Positions 1-8,563 of a DNA stretch of 27,107 bases are shown piece after piece. The notes below the pieces were generated by a model. It ran no database searches. It was not told the DNA's origin and saw only the letters and a program-made list of their open reading frames with translations. This DNA comes from a virus: positions 1 through 27,107 of the IMG/VR virus record IMGVR_UViG_3300034045_000028. One strand, written 5' to 3'. A program made the position numbers and the translations under genes. Position 1 is the first letter of the stretch. Each line of letters starts with the position of its first letter.

Positions 1-897
1 ATTGTCACTTTAGACTCAATCATTGACATAGCTATGAACCCACCTCAGATGGGGCTTAGCTTCCCTTGGCAAACTGCTACTGAACTTACGTTAGGTATTA
101 GACGAGGTGAGATTCACATTGTAGGTGCCGCGCCTAAGATAGGTAAGACTGAGCACCAACACCAGTTAATTAAGCACATGACGGACGTACACCAAGTACG
201 TGTAGGCGTAATGTCGCTTGAAGAATCACCGGTTAAGACTGCGCGTAAAGTAGCAGGTAAGTACATGAATAAGCAGTTCACCAAGCCGCCTGAAGTTGGC
301 GGTTATACGATGGACGAGCTAAGGGAGGGTTTAGAGCGGCTACGAGGTAAAGTAGAGTTCTACGCAAGTAATGGCGTTAGAGATTATCGGGAGATACTAA
401 ATACAATCAGGTATTGGGCGGCTACTGGTATGTGGTTCTTCATTATAGACCCACTGACAGCTTTAGTTGCTGAGGCTGATACTTCAACAGCTAACGATAT
501 TCTCAATGACTTTATGGCTAAATCTGCTTCATTGTGTAACGAGTTACAAGTCACGATGTTTATGTACTCACACGTCAACCCTCCACAATCAGGCTTACCG
601 CATGACAGAGGGGGCGAGGTGTTGTCTAGTCAGTTCACAGGCTCACGCGCTATGGAAAAGTGGGCGCACTATGGGTGGGGCATTGTACGTAATCGGTACG
701 AGGAGAACCCAATTAAGCGCAATACTGCTGAGCAAGTGTTGTTGTTTGACCGCGAGTTCGGTGAGTACGGGCGGTTTAAGTGCTACTATGACGCAGTTAA
801 GAATGATTGGTCAGAGATAACACAAGAGCAATACGACTCAATGGTTGCGCTTAGTGAGTATAAAGAGGTAGCTGATGAATTTGATGAGGTATTTTGA
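1..897 (+). CDS. T7 gp4-like DNA helicase, C-terminal part (5' end outside window)
   Basis: This is the RecA-fold motor of a hexameric replicative helicase of the DnaB/T7 gp4 family, which unwinds the fork using NTP hydrolysis. The frame is open from base 1, so the true start and any primase domain lie upstream; the ATG at 34 is internal. A P-loop ending in GKT is encoded at 124-150, a Walker B segment FFIIDP at 436-453 (Asp at 448-450), and further down a SHVNPP segment and a QFTGSRAMEKWAH segment. These match the T7 gp4 order (ILDH, CHLKNP, LRGSGALRQL). The end overlaps the polymerase start by 23 bases, as expected for a coupled replication operon. Whether the full protein is a primase-helicase or a helicase only cannot be seen. 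Confidence 0.93.
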   Translation: MVTLDSIIDIAMNPPQMGLSFPWQTATELTLGIRRGEIHIVGAAPKIGKTEHQHQLIKHMTDVHQVRVGVMSLEESPVKTARKVAGKYMNKQFTKPPEVGGYTMDELREGLERLRGKVEFYASNGVRDYREILNTIRYWAATGMWFFIIDPLTALVAEADTSTANDILNDFMAKSASLCNELQVTMFMYSHVNPPQSGLPHDRGGEVLSSQFTGSRAMEKWAHYGWGIVRNRYEENPIKRNTAEQVLLFDREFGEYGRFKCYYDAVKNDWSEITQEQYDSMVALSEYKEVADEFDEVF

Positions 898-2848
898 TGA
901 ATCAAGTAGTCACAAGCGACTTGTATTCGATATAGAGACTAACGGCTTCTATTACGAAGTGACGAAGGTGCATTGTATCGTTGTGCAGGACTTCGATACA
1001 CGGGAGATATACAGGTTCTACGGTCGCTCATTACGTGAAGGTGTTGAGTTCCTTAGTACAGCTGATGTGCTTATAGCGCATAACGGTGTTAAGTATGACT
1101 TACCTGTGCTTAATAAGCTGTTCCCTGACATTAAACTCACTGCTCCTGTATTCGATACAATGGTCGCGGCTAGTGTCTTATTCTACAACATTAGGACGAC
1201 AGATTTAGGACGCATTACAACTTATAACAACAGTAGAGGCAAGAAGGGTCTACCTGCGGTTTTGCGCGGCTCACATAGCTTGAAGGCTTGGGGCTACCGC
1301 TTAGGTGAACTTAAAGGCACTTACGCTGAGTCTACTGACTGGCAAGAGTTCTCACAAGATATGTTAGCTTATTGCCAACAGGACGTAGTAGTCACCACTA
1401 GGTTACTCGAAGCCATCTTAAAGCGCTATCAGTCGTTCTCACCTGACGCTGTAATTCAGTTAGAACACGACATTGCGCGTGTTATAGGTCAGCAAGAGCG
1501 CAACGGGTTTCGCTTTAACTTGGCGAAAGCTGAAGACTTGCTGTCTGAGCTTCAGGTGCGTGAAGTCGAGCTAAGGCACGCATTAGTGGACTATTACGGA
1601 TCTTGGTATGTGCCGCGCGGTGTTGTCACTCCTAAATCGACAGCGTCTTATAAGAAAGACCCAATGCGCAACCGTACTAAAGACGCTCCTTACACTAAGG
1701 TCGCTTTAGTTGAGTTTAATCCGTCATCGCGTAGACATATAGCCAAGGTGTTACTCGAAGCAGGCTTTAAGCCGACCGAGTTCACACCAACAGGCGAACC
1801 TGTCATTAACGAAGAAACGCTTGAGGGTCTTAATCTACCTAACACTGAGCTTATTACTGAGTATCTCACAGTAACTAAGCGGTTAGGTCAGTTAGCAACA
1901 GGCAACCAAGCGTGGCTCAAAGCAGTTAAAGATGACGGGTACATCTACGGAAGTGTAATGACCAACGGAGCTGTAACAGGTCGAGCGACACACGCGTATC
2001 CTAACGTGGCACAAGTACCTGCTTGCGGTAAGTTGTACGGTACTCAGTGTCGAGAGTTGTTCTATGTTCCTGACGATTGGTACTTACTAGGTACTGATGC
2101 GGCAGGCTTAGAGCTTAGGGCATTGGCTCATTTCTTATATCCCTTCGATGATGGGGCTTACATTAATGTTGTTCTCGATGGTGACGTACATACAACTAAC
2201 CAACATGCGGCAGGACTGTCTGAGAGGGCGCAAGCTAAGCGATTCATTTATGCCTTCTTATACGGAGCAGGTGATGAATTAATAGGTGGGCTTGTTGGCT
2301 ACACAGAAGAAGAATACTTGCGTTGGAAACAGACAGGAGCACATGAGCCAGTTATTGAGCGATTGAAGGCTCAAGGTATCCCTGTGACACGCGATAGGGT
2401 CTGTAAGATTCTCAAAGGTAAAGAAGTTAAAGCTCGATTCCTACGCAAAATGCCGAGTGTTAAGAAGCTCATACAAGCATGTCAAGCAGAAGCTAAAGAG
2501 TTCGGTTACTTAACAGCGCTTGATGGGCGTAGAGTTCCTGTGGCTAAGCTATCAGCCGCACTAAACATGCAGTTGCAATCAGCAGGGGCAATCATTTGTA
2601 AGCGGTGGGTTGTTCGTACATGCGATATAGCTGTCGAAAGTGGATTAACACACGGGCGTGGTGGCGACTTTATGTTGTGCGCTTGGGTTCACGACGAGAT
2701 GCAGATTGCTTGTCGCACGCATGAGATAGCTGAGCGTATTGCAGGTATAGCTCAACAGGCTATGCGTGAGACTCAAGAGCATTTCGATTTCAGATGTCGC
2801 TTAGATACTGATTATAAGATTGGTAGGAACTGGGCGGAGACACACTAA
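875..2848 (+). CDS. T7-type family A DNA polymerase with 3'-5' exonuclease
   Basis: Replicative DNA polymerase, 657 residues, resembling T7 gp5 (about 704). The exonuclease domain has D19-x-E21 (DIETNG), D75 (AHNGVKYD) and Y166/D170 (AYCQQD), all metal or catalytic positions, so proofreading looks intact. The polymerase domain has motif A with D408 (TDAAGLELRAL), motif B with K455 and Y459 (AKRFIYAFLYGAG) and motif C with H606-D607-E608 (WVHDE). Tyr at 459 matches T7 Tyr526, the residue known to allow dideoxynucleotide use. The thumb insertion, which binds host thioredoxin in T7, is short: only about 27 residues separate Trp244 (SWYVPRG) from APYT (about 60 in T7, from memory). Start 875 is chosen because GAGG at 865-868 is 6 bases upstream; ATG 884 is a less well spaced alternative. 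Confidence 0.96.
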   Translation: MNLMRYFDESSSHKRLVFDIETNGFYYEVTKVHCIVVQDFDTREIYRFYGRSLREGVEFLSTADVLIAHNGVKYDLPVLNKLFPDIKLTAPVFDTMVAASVLFYNIRTTDLGRITTYNNSRGKKGLPAVLRGSHSLKAWGYRLGELKGTYAESTDWQEFSQDMLAYCQQDVVVTTRLLEAILKRYQSFSPDAVIQLEHDIARVIGQQERNGFRFNLAKAEDLLSELQVREVELRHALVDYYGSWYVPRGVVTPKSTASYKKDPMRNRTKDAPYTKVALVEFNPSSRRHIAKVLLEAGFKPTEFTPTGEPVINEETLEGLNLPNTELITEYLTVTKRLGQLATGNQAWLKAVKDDGYIYGSVMTNGAVTGRATHAYPNVAQVPACGKLYGTQCRELFYVPDDWYLLGTDAAGLELRALAHFLYPFDDGAYINVVLDGDVHTTNQHAAGLSERAQAKRFIYAFLYGAGDELIGGLVGYTEEEYLRWKQTGAHEPVIERLKAQGIPVTRDRVCKILKGKEVKARFLRKMPSVKKLIQACQAEAKEFGYLTALDGRRVPVAKLSAALNMQLQSAGAIICKRWVVRTCDIAVESGLTHGRGGDFMLCAWVHDEMQIACRTHEIAERIAGIAQQAMRETQEHFDFRCRLDTDYKIGRNWAETH

Positions 2849-2861
2849 CTAGAGGTATTGT

Positions 2862-3692
2862 ATGCAGAATTTATTATTGATTGACGCTGACGAAATAGCG
2901 TTTAAGGCGGCACTTTATGCTGAGACTGAGACGCGGTTCAGTGATGATTTTCATGTGTTGTGGTGTGATGAAGCAGTAGCTATGCGTAACGCTAAAGAGC
3001 GCATAACACTACTACAAGATACGCTACAAGCAGATGACGTTATTCTGTGTTTCTCAGCGTCAAAAAATTGGCGCTATGCCGTAGACCCAACATATAAATC
3101 AAATCGTAAAGGCGTGCGTAAACCTATGCGCCTGTCGGAACTTAAAGCTCGCCTTGAGCAGGAATACACCAGTAAGCGTATTGACACACTAGAAGCTGAC
3201 GATGTGATGGGCATATTGGCAACTGACCCTAATTACATGCCATCACACCGCAAGATTGTTGTGTCTTCAGATAAGGACATGAAGACCTTACCTGCATGGC
3301 TCTTTAATCCAGATAAGAGCACAGAGCCTGAATGGAATGATGAAGCCAGTGCTGACTTTTGGCACATGATGCAGACCTTAACAGGCGATGATGCTGACGG
3401 ATACAAAGGCTGTGAAGGTGTAGGCGCTGTGACTGCTGAGCGTGCGCTTTCTTCTCTTATGGGCGTTGAGCCTTATGAGCACGAGTTTAAATCAGGACAG
3501 CGTAAAGGGCAATCTGAGACACGGTGGCGTCAGGTTGTAATGCCTGATATGTGGAGTGTCGTTGTGTCTTATTACAACAAGGCAGGCTTTAGTGAAGAAG
3601 ACGCATTAACCCAAGCAAGGTTAGCGCGTATTCTACGTCACAGCGATTATGATTTTGAAAAACAACAAGTTATTTTATGGCAAGCGAGGTGA
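2862..3692 (+). CDS. T7 gp6-like 5'-3' exonuclease (FEN family)
   Basis: 276-residue 5'-3' exonuclease of the flap endonuclease superfamily; in T7 the gp6 enzyme degrades host DNA and removes RNA primers. Acidic metal ligands are in the expected order: D8 and D10 (LLLIDADE), E111, D113 and D114 (TLEADDVMG), D137 and D139 (SSDKDMKT), then D176, D177 and D179 (TGDDADGYKG), followed by a helix-hairpin-helix-like GCEGVGAVTAE segment. The RBS is AGAGG 13 bases after the polymerase stop. Place, size and motifs agree with T7 gene 6. Its products feed nucleotides to the salvage and reduction genes immediately downstream, which is inferred from position. Confidence 0.93.
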   Translation: MQNLLLIDADEIAFKAALYAETETRFSDDFHVLWCDEAVAMRNAKERITLLQDTLQADDVILCFSASKNWRYAVDPTYKSNRKGVRKPMRLSELKARLEQEYTSKRIDTLEADDVMGILATDPNYMPSHRKIVVSSDKDMKTLPAWLFNPDKSTEPEWNDEASADFWHMMQTLTGDDADGYKGCEGVGAVTAERALSSLMGVEPYEHEFKSGQRKGQSETRWRQVVMPDMWSVVVSYYNKAGFSEEDALTQARLARILRHSDYDFEKQQVILWQAR

Positions 3693-3694
3693 TT

Positions 3695-3910
3695 ATGTTT
3701 AAGAAGATTATTGATTGGGGCACAATCGAGCGTTTAGCGGACAAGTTAATGGAATTGTTAGATGTTTTCATTGAGCAACGTGCTAAGCGTATTGATGAGA
3801 TTGTAGAGGAGCGCTCGCGTTTGTTGGCTGAGTATACAGCACTTGAAGCTGAGCTAATCGAAGCTGAACGAATGAAGGCAAAGATTGATAAGGTGGTATA
3901 TGATGAATAG
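3695..3910 (+). CDS. Small coiled-coil protein of unknown function
   Basis: 71-residue, highly charged and probably almost fully helical protein (KLMELLDVFIEQRAKRIDEI, then a Glu-rich stretch). No family is recognised. ATG 3695 is preferred over the in-frame ATG at 3677 because GAGG at 3686-3689 sits 5 bases upstream, and this start lies 2 bases after the exonuclease stop instead of inside that gene. Its stop overlaps the start of the next gene. The heptad-like charge pattern suggests a coiled coil that could mediate oligomerisation or partner binding, which is inference only. Confidence 0.7.
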   Translation: MFKKIIDWGTIERLADKLMELLDVFIEQRAKRIDEIVEERSRLLAEYTALEAELIEAERMKAKIDKVVYDE

Positions 3911-4178
3911 TGGTTTACATGGTTCTTATTACGACTTAACACTTCAAACGACAGATGGAGGCACTGTGACAATCTGTGCCAACGACATTATCGAGGCGTT
4001 AGATATGAATTACGCTGAGGGTAATGTATTCAAAGCTGTATGGCGTATGTGTGCCGCTAAACAAGGACGCGGTAAAGACAGCGCATCTTTACTTTATGAC
4101 GCTGAAAAGATTGTGTATTTTGGTAACAGATTAAGAATGAGGTATCTAGATGAAGCTAACCGTGTACAGCAAGCCTAA
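3903..4178 (+). CDS. DUF3310-like phage protein
   Basis: 91-residue protein. The central segment (DIIEALDMNYAEGNVFKAVW, then GRGKDS and YDAEKIVYF) fits the DUF3310 pattern known from many phages: isoleucine-glutamate helix, a GN-x-K-x-xWR element, a GKD element and a tyrosine-rich last helix. The molecular function of that family is not established; such genes are often found in nucleotide-metabolism neighbourhoods, as here. ATG 3903 is chosen over ATG 3900 and an upstream TTG at 3885 because AAGGTGG at 3890-3896 is then 6 bases away. It overlaps the preceding gene by 8 bases and the following glutaredoxin by 29. Confidence 0.7.
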   Translation: MNSGLHGSYYDLTLQTTDGGTVTICANDIIEALDMNYAEGNVFKAVWRMCAAKQGRGKDSASLLYDAEKIVYFGNRLRMRYLDEANRVQQA

Positions 4179-4383
4179 TTGCCCTGAGTGCGTCCAAGTG
4201 AAGTCACTTCTGACTTCTAATCACATTGAATTTGATGATGTGGATATATCAAAAGATAGCGCTAAGCGTGATGAATTGGTAGCGGCAGGGTATCGCAGAG
4301 TGCCTTTAGTGTTTATGGGTGATGTATTTATGGGAGGTGTTAATGAAGTCAGAGACTACATCAAGCAATCGCGTGACGCTTAA
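4150..4383 (+). CDS. Glutaredoxin / NrdH-type redoxin
   Basis: 77-residue thioredoxin-fold disulfide reductant. It has the N-terminal strand KLTVYSKP, an active site C11-P-E-C14, the cis-proline motif R50-V51-P52 and the C-terminal G62-G63 used in glutathione or partner recognition in glutaredoxins. Its likely job is to recycle the C-terminal cysteine pair of the ribonucleotide reductase encoded downstream. The active site CPEC differs from both classical glutaredoxin CPYC and NrdH CxQC, so glutaredoxin versus NrdH is not settled. GAGGT at 4139-4143 is 6 bases before the ATG. It overlaps the gene before by 29 bases and the MazG-like gene after by 41. Confidence 0.85.
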   Translation: MKLTVYSKPNCPECVQVKSLLTSNHIEFDDVDISKDSAKRDELVAAGYRRVPLVFMGDVFMGGVNEVRDYIKQSRDA

Positions 4384-4702
4384 TGAGTTCCAAGTACGGG
4401 CTTTAAACACAGCAATTTATACCTACCCTGATTACCCGTTCGTTGCACTAGCAGAGGAGGCAGGAGAAGCGCTTGGTAAGTTAGCCAAGTGCGCCCGTAA
4501 GCAGGGTGTGCCTGTGCATGAAGCCTTGCACTTAGTTGATAAGCAAGAAGCGGCTAAAGAGCTATTCGATGTGTTGTGGAATGTTGCGTGTTGTGCTGTT
4601 GAGCTTGGCTACTCACTAGAAGATTTAGCCGAATTGGGTCTAGCAAAACTAGAAGACAGGGCTAAGCGTGGTGTACTTAACGGTGAAGGAGATAACAGAT
4701 AA
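4343..4702 (+). CDS. MazG-like nucleotide pyrophosphohydrolase
   Basis: 119-residue all-helical protein with the metal-binding signature of the MazG/dUTPase superfamily: E38-E39-x-x-E42 (ALAEEAGEALGKL) and E73-x-x-D76 (AAKELFDVLWNVA). Members hydrolyse NTPs or dNTPs to the monophosphate plus pyrophosphate; in phages they have been proposed to adjust nucleotide pools or lower ppGpp, but the substrate cannot be read from the sequence. ATG 4343 is used because GGAGG at 4333-4337 lies 5 bases upstream; the frame extends back to GTG 4319 without a ribosome site. It overlaps the glutaredoxin by 41 bases and shares a TAATG junction with thyX. Confidence 0.85.
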   Translation: MKSETTSSNRVTLNEFQVRALNTAIYTYPDYPFVALAEEAGEALGKLAKCARKQGVPVHEALHLVDKQEAAKELFDVLWNVACCAVELGYSLEDLAELGLAKLEDRAKRGVLNGEGDNR

Positions 4703-5367
4703 TGTTCATTCGTAAGTGTAATGTTGAGTTAATTGATTACATGGGTAGTGATAAGTCTGTCGTCAATGCGGCTAGGGTGTCATTCGCTAAGGATAAGATG
4801 TCTGAAGTGCTTGATGACAGAGACGAGTCACTTATCCGTTATTTAGCAAGACACAACCACTGGACGCCATTCGCCCACAACAGCATAACACTACGCATCA
4901 CAGCGCCTATTCCAATCCGCACGCAGTGCTTCAAGCATAAATTCGGGTTCGTAGAGAATGAGCAATCGAGACGTTACATATCTATTAAGCCTGACATTTT
5001 CGCGCCTGAATTTCGCGAAGCTGTTGCTAGTAAGAAACAAGGTAGCGGTGAGGTGTTCGATGACCCTACACAAGGGCGTTTAGCTTATATCTACAGAGAG
5101 TACGCCAAGATTGCTTTAAGCGCCTATCAGACGCTATTAGAGCAAGGCGTATGCGAGGAGCAAGCTAGATTCATCTTACCGCAAGGCATGATGACTACTT
5201 GGTATTGGACTGGAAGTTTAGCGGCATACGCTAGATTTTACCGTCAACGTACAGATCCCCATGCTCAAGTTGAGATACAAGATCTTGCAACGAGAGTAGG
5301 TGAAGTTATCGAACCATTATTTCCTATTTCTTGGAAAGCACTAACAGAGGTAAGCACATGGGAATAA
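4702..5367 (+). CDS. thyX: Flavin-dependent thymidylate synthase ThyX
   Basis: 221-residue FAD-dependent enzyme that makes dTMP from dUMP with methylenetetrahydrofolate and NADPH. Family marks are the N-terminal ARVSF segment, RHNHWTPFAHNSITLRI, the signature around residues 78-92 (KHK, then NEQSRRY, with S89 at the conserved Ser position), and the C-terminal RTDPHAQVEIQDLA segment that binds dUMP and flavin. The signature departs from the consensus RHRx7S: both arginines are lysine and, by my count, one extra residue lies before the serine. GAAGGAGAT precedes the ATG and the start overlaps the mazG-like stop. It supplies thymidylate alongside the reductase genes that follow. Confidence 0.93.
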   Translation: MFIRKCNVELIDYMGSDKSVVNAARVSFAKDKMSEVLDDRDESLIRYLARHNHWTPFAHNSITLRITAPIPIRTQCFKHKFGFVENEQSRRYISIKPDIFAPEFREAVASKKQGSGEVFDDPTQGRLAYIYREYAKIALSAYQTLLEQGVCEEQARFILPQGMMTTWYWTGSLAAYARFYRQRTDPHAQVEIQDLATRVGEVIEPLFPISWKALTEVSTWE

Positions 5368-7496
5368 CAGTAATTAAGAACTCAGGTGAGCGCGAGCCGT
5401 TTGACCGTGAGAAAATTTTACAGCTATTGCGCTATATGAATGAAGGGTCGTATGCGCCTGAGTTCTTGCTTAATAAGTTATTAGAGCGCATTAGTGATGA
5501 AGTAACTACAACAGAGATTCACACAACACTTATTAATATTTGTCTTGAACAAGAGTCGTATCAGTGGAGTAGACGGGCGGCTCGTCTGTTCCATGCTATC
5601 ACACGTAAGAACATGAAGCGTAAGCTCGGTGTTGATGACAAGGCTTCATTCCGTGAGATTGCTTACGCTCTAGGTAATGCAGGCTTGTGGGATATTGACA
5701 CAGTAGCGTGTGTAACTGACGAGGTGGAGTTGTTATATAAGGAGTTGTACGTACATCGATTCCAATACTGGCAATTGAAGCAATGGGCTGATAAGTACAG
5801 CTTACGGATTGACGGTGTGCCTGTTGAGACTCCACACATAGGTGCTATTGGTATCGCATTGGCTATTCATGGTTGCACTAAGGAAGCATTCGATTTAGCG
5901 CGTGCGATTGTATATGGCAAAATCAACCTACCTACACCTGTACTTAACGGGTGTCGTAACGGTGATTTCGATACGATAAGTTGTTGTGTTATCAGCGCTG
6001 ACGACAACGTACCGTCTATTGGCACAGGCTTGACGATAGCTTATCGTATGACCGCGAAGAAGGCAGGTATTGGTATTGAGTTCCGTACACGTTCAGCAGG
6101 TGAGCCTGTGCGTAATGGGGCTACTAAACACCTAGGTAAGCACTCGATATACGCCACTCTTGATAAGTCTGTCAAGATGTTCACACAAGTAACACGAGGC
6201 GGTTCAGCGACCGTAACGTACAAGGTGATTGACCCTGAGATTCTCAATCTCTTGTATTACAAATCGCAACGTGTGCCTGAGAATGTGCGTTTAGACAAGA
6301 TGGACTACAGCATGGCGTATAACGATGCGTTTGTTAATGCTGTTATTTCTGATGGGTACTGGTATCTATTCGATTACGCTAAGTACAAGTACATACACGA
6401 TGCTTTCCCGTTTATGACTTACGGAGAGCTCAAGGCGCAAGGTGAGGCTTTGGGTGTAACTAAAGTCAAAGCTAGGGATATTCTCAAAGCATTTCTGACA
6501 GTGCGTGTTGAGACAGGACGTTTGTATTGCATCAACCTATCACGAGCTAACATACACACACCATTTACCGACCTCATTCATCTATCGAACTTATGTCAAG
6601 AGATATGTTTACCAACACGTCCATACATGAGCGATAACATAGATGAATCAGGCGAGACAGCGTTCTGTACGCTTGCGGCTATCAATGTGTCAGCTCTTGG
6701 TTCGCTCGATGAATACAAGCACTTAGCGCCTCTTATTGTACTAACTCTTAACCGCTTGATTGACTACGCGCCTTCGCTGACTGACACAATGAAAGAACAG
6801 TTGATGGAGAGACGTTCACTTGGTATTGGCATCACAGGGTTAGCAGGCTACTTATATAACAAAGGGCTTGACTATGACGGCTCTAATGAGACGACAGAAG
6901 CAGTCGCTGAGTTAGCTGAGTGTCACTACTATCATCTACTTAAAGCGTCACAGGATTTAGTTGAGAAGGGTGTTTATGAGCCTGTAATGCGGATAGATAC
7001 CAACTGGTTGCCTATTGATACAGCTAAGCTAAACGGTCACACACCTAAGATGGATTGGGAGGCGCTACGTGGTAGACCGCGCTGTAATTCAGTACTCGTG
7101 GCTCACATGCCTACCGAGAGTTCAGCGGTGTTTTCTGATGCAACGAATGGTTTGTATCCAGTAAGACAGCGTGTTGTGAACAAGTTATCACGTAACGGCA
7201 ATGTGCAGTACATAGCGCCTGAAGGTAACTATAAGCTCGCTTGGGAAGTCGATAACGAAGACTTAGTGCAGGTATATAGCATCATTCAGGATTACACCGA
7301 CCAAGCTATTAGCGCTGATTACTACTTAGACTTACAGCGTTTAGGGGGCAAGGTGCGTATGAGCGACCTTATGAAACATTGGGTTAGCCATTCGCGTGCA
7401 GGTGTTAAGACGATGTATTACCTCAATACCAATGACTACACAGGCGAGTTGTTTGACGGTACAAAAGAGGAGGCGTGCGAAAGTTGCAAACTGTAG
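5358..7496 (+). CDS. nrdA: Class Ia ribonucleoside-diphosphate reductase, alpha subunit
   Basis: 712-residue large subunit of aerobic ribonucleotide reductase, which reduces NDPs to dNDPs. An ATP-cone-like allosteric domain starts the protein (residues 1-85, VIKNSGEREPFDREKI). Catalytic residues are in place: cysteines at 209/210 (SCCV), N411-C413-E415 (NLCQE), C437 (FCTLAA), the radical-transfer pair Y687-Y688, and a C-terminal C-E-S-C-K-L pair for reduction by a redoxin, probably the nearby glutaredoxin. The DATNGLYP loop also matches the family. ATG 5358 is preferred over an upstream TTG (5331) because of AGAGG at 5346-5350. It overlaps thyX by 10 bases and nrdB by 22. I see no intron or intein. 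Confidence 0.96.
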   Translation: MGITVIKNSGEREPFDREKILQLLRYMNEGSYAPEFLLNKLLERISDEVTTTEIHTTLINICLEQESYQWSRRAARLFHAITRKNMKRKLGVDDKASFREIAYALGNAGLWDIDTVACVTDEVELLYKELYVHRFQYWQLKQWADKYSLRIDGVPVETPHIGAIGIALAIHGCTKEAFDLARAIVYGKINLPTPVLNGCRNGDFDTISCCVISADDNVPSIGTGLTIAYRMTAKKAGIGIEFRTRSAGEPVRNGATKHLGKHSIYATLDKSVKMFTQVTRGGSATVTYKVIDPEILNLLYYKSQRVPENVRLDKMDYSMAYNDAFVNAVISDGYWYLFDYAKYKYIHDAFPFMTYGELKAQGEALGVTKVKARDILKAFLTVRVETGRLYCINLSRANIHTPFTDLIHLSNLCQEICLPTRPYMSDNIDESGETAFCTLAAINVSALGSLDEYKHLAPLIVLTLNRLIDYAPSLTDTMKEQLMERRSLGIGITGLAGYLYNKGLDYDGSNETTEAVAELAECHYYHLLKASQDLVEKGVYEPVMRIDTNWLPIDTAKLNGHTPKMDWEALRGRPRCNSVLVAHMPTESSAVFSDATNGLYPVRQRVVNKLSRNGNVQYIAPEGNYKLAWEVDNEDLVQVYSIIQDYTDQAISADYYLDLQRLGGKVRMSDLMKHWVSHSRAGVKTMYYLNTNDYTGELFDGTKEEACESCKL

Positions 7497-8554
7497 TATT
7501 CAACAAGGATAACGTAGGACACAAGACAGGTTCATACCCTTTATTCTTGGGTGAGCCGCTTGGTCTTATGGACACAATCAATATCAACTACCCAGATATT
7601 GAGCAATTATATCAACAACAAGTGGCTCAGATATGGAATGAGCTTGAAGTTGACTTGACACGCGATAGAAACGAAATGCTGTCGTTGCCTCGTAAGACAG
7701 TAGACTTAATGGTCAAAACGATTATGTGGCAACACACGGCTGATTCAATCGCTTCGCGCTCTATTATCGAGACATTAGGGCGTTATGCGACTAACAGTGA
7801 GTTAGTCAACTTGATGCAGGTGTGGTCGTTCTTTGAAGTTATTCATGGGCGAACCTACAGCCACATCATCAAGCAGACATTCGTTGAGCCTAATGAGGCT
7901 TTAGAGGGCATATATCAAGACTACCGTGTCTTACAGCGAAGTCAGATAATTATTGATACATTCAACGACTTAGCCGTATATCAAGGTAATGATGACGCGG
8001 AATTGAAACGCTTGATTATCAAGGTTTTATTCGCTCTATATTGCTTTGAAGCAGTGGCTTTTATGTCTTCATTTGCAGTGACATTTGGTATTGCTGAGAC
8101 AGGCAAGTTCACAGGTATTGGACAGTTAGTGAAGTTAATTTGTCGTGATGAAGTATTACACGTCAGAGCAGGCTTAACGGTGATGAAGCACCTCAAAGCT
8201 AACCATGACTGGCTCAGCATGTTTTACCAATTACAAGATGAGTTGTCAGACATTTTACATGAAGTGGTCAAAAGTGAATTAGAGTGGGCTGACTACTTAT
8301 TCGCAGACGGTCGCGGTGTTCATGGTCTTAATGCTCAGTTATTGCGGTCTTACACCTTATATATGGCAGGTCAAGCCGCTAGTGCTATTGGTCTGACACT
8401 TGATTACAAGACACCAGAGGCTAACCCTTTGCCTTATATGGATAAGTATATCGACTCAAGGAAGGTGCAAGCCGCGGCACAAGAGATTCAATTAACCAGT
8501 TATAACATCGGTGTGATTATTGACGACACAGCCGATTTAATCTTGACAGACTAA
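7475..8554 (+). CDS. nrdB: Class Ia ribonucleoside-diphosphate reductase, beta subunit
   Basis: 359-residue radical-generating subunit that forms the diiron-tyrosyl cofactor for NrdA. All six iron ligands and the radical tyrosine can be placed: D90, E121, H124, E192, E226, H229 and Y128 (FFEVIHGRTYSHI; ICRDEVLH). It is therefore an ordinary tyrosyl-radical enzyme, not one of the Tyr-less or metal-free variants. The best start is GTG 7475 with GAGGAGG at 7467-7473 just before it; TTG 7484 would give a longer spacer and cannot be excluded. The start lies inside the end of nrdA, implying translational coupling that would keep the two subunits in ratio. Confidence 0.95.
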   Translation: MRKLQTVVFNKDNVGHKTGSYPLFLGEPLGLMDTININYPDIEQLYQQQVAQIWNELEVDLTRDRNEMLSLPRKTVDLMVKTIMWQHTADSIASRSIIETLGRYATNSELVNLMQVWSFFEVIHGRTYSHIIKQTFVEPNEALEGIYQDYRVLQRSQIIIDTFNDLAVYQGNDDAELKRLIIKVLFALYCFEAVAFMSSFAVTFGIAETGKFTGIGQLVKLICRDEVLHVRAGLTVMKHLKANHDWLSMFYQLQDELSDILHEVVKSELEWADYLFADGRGVHGLNAQLLRSYTLYMAGQAASAIGLTLDYKTPEANPLPYMDKYIDSRKVQAAAQEIQLTSYNIGVIIDDTADLILTD

Positions 8555-8563
8555 GAGGTATGT

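Noticed and set aside
384-578. Minus-strand frames of 60-110 codons opposite the replication and virion genes (also near 10389-10721, 12929-13210, 17649-17963, 19613-19921, 23277-23570)
   Set aside because: All lie opposite well-supported genes, have no ribosome site, and contain low-complexity or unrecognisable protein. The + strand is fully occupied by coupled genes.
467-820. A + strand frame inside the helicase gene
   Set aside because: Out of frame with a clearly conserved helicase domain, no ribosome site, no recognisable protein.
5331-5357. Upstream TTG start for nrdA
   Set aside because: It would lie deep within thyX without a Shine-Dalgarno; ATG 5358 has AGAGG at the proper distance and begins the known ATP-cone pattern.
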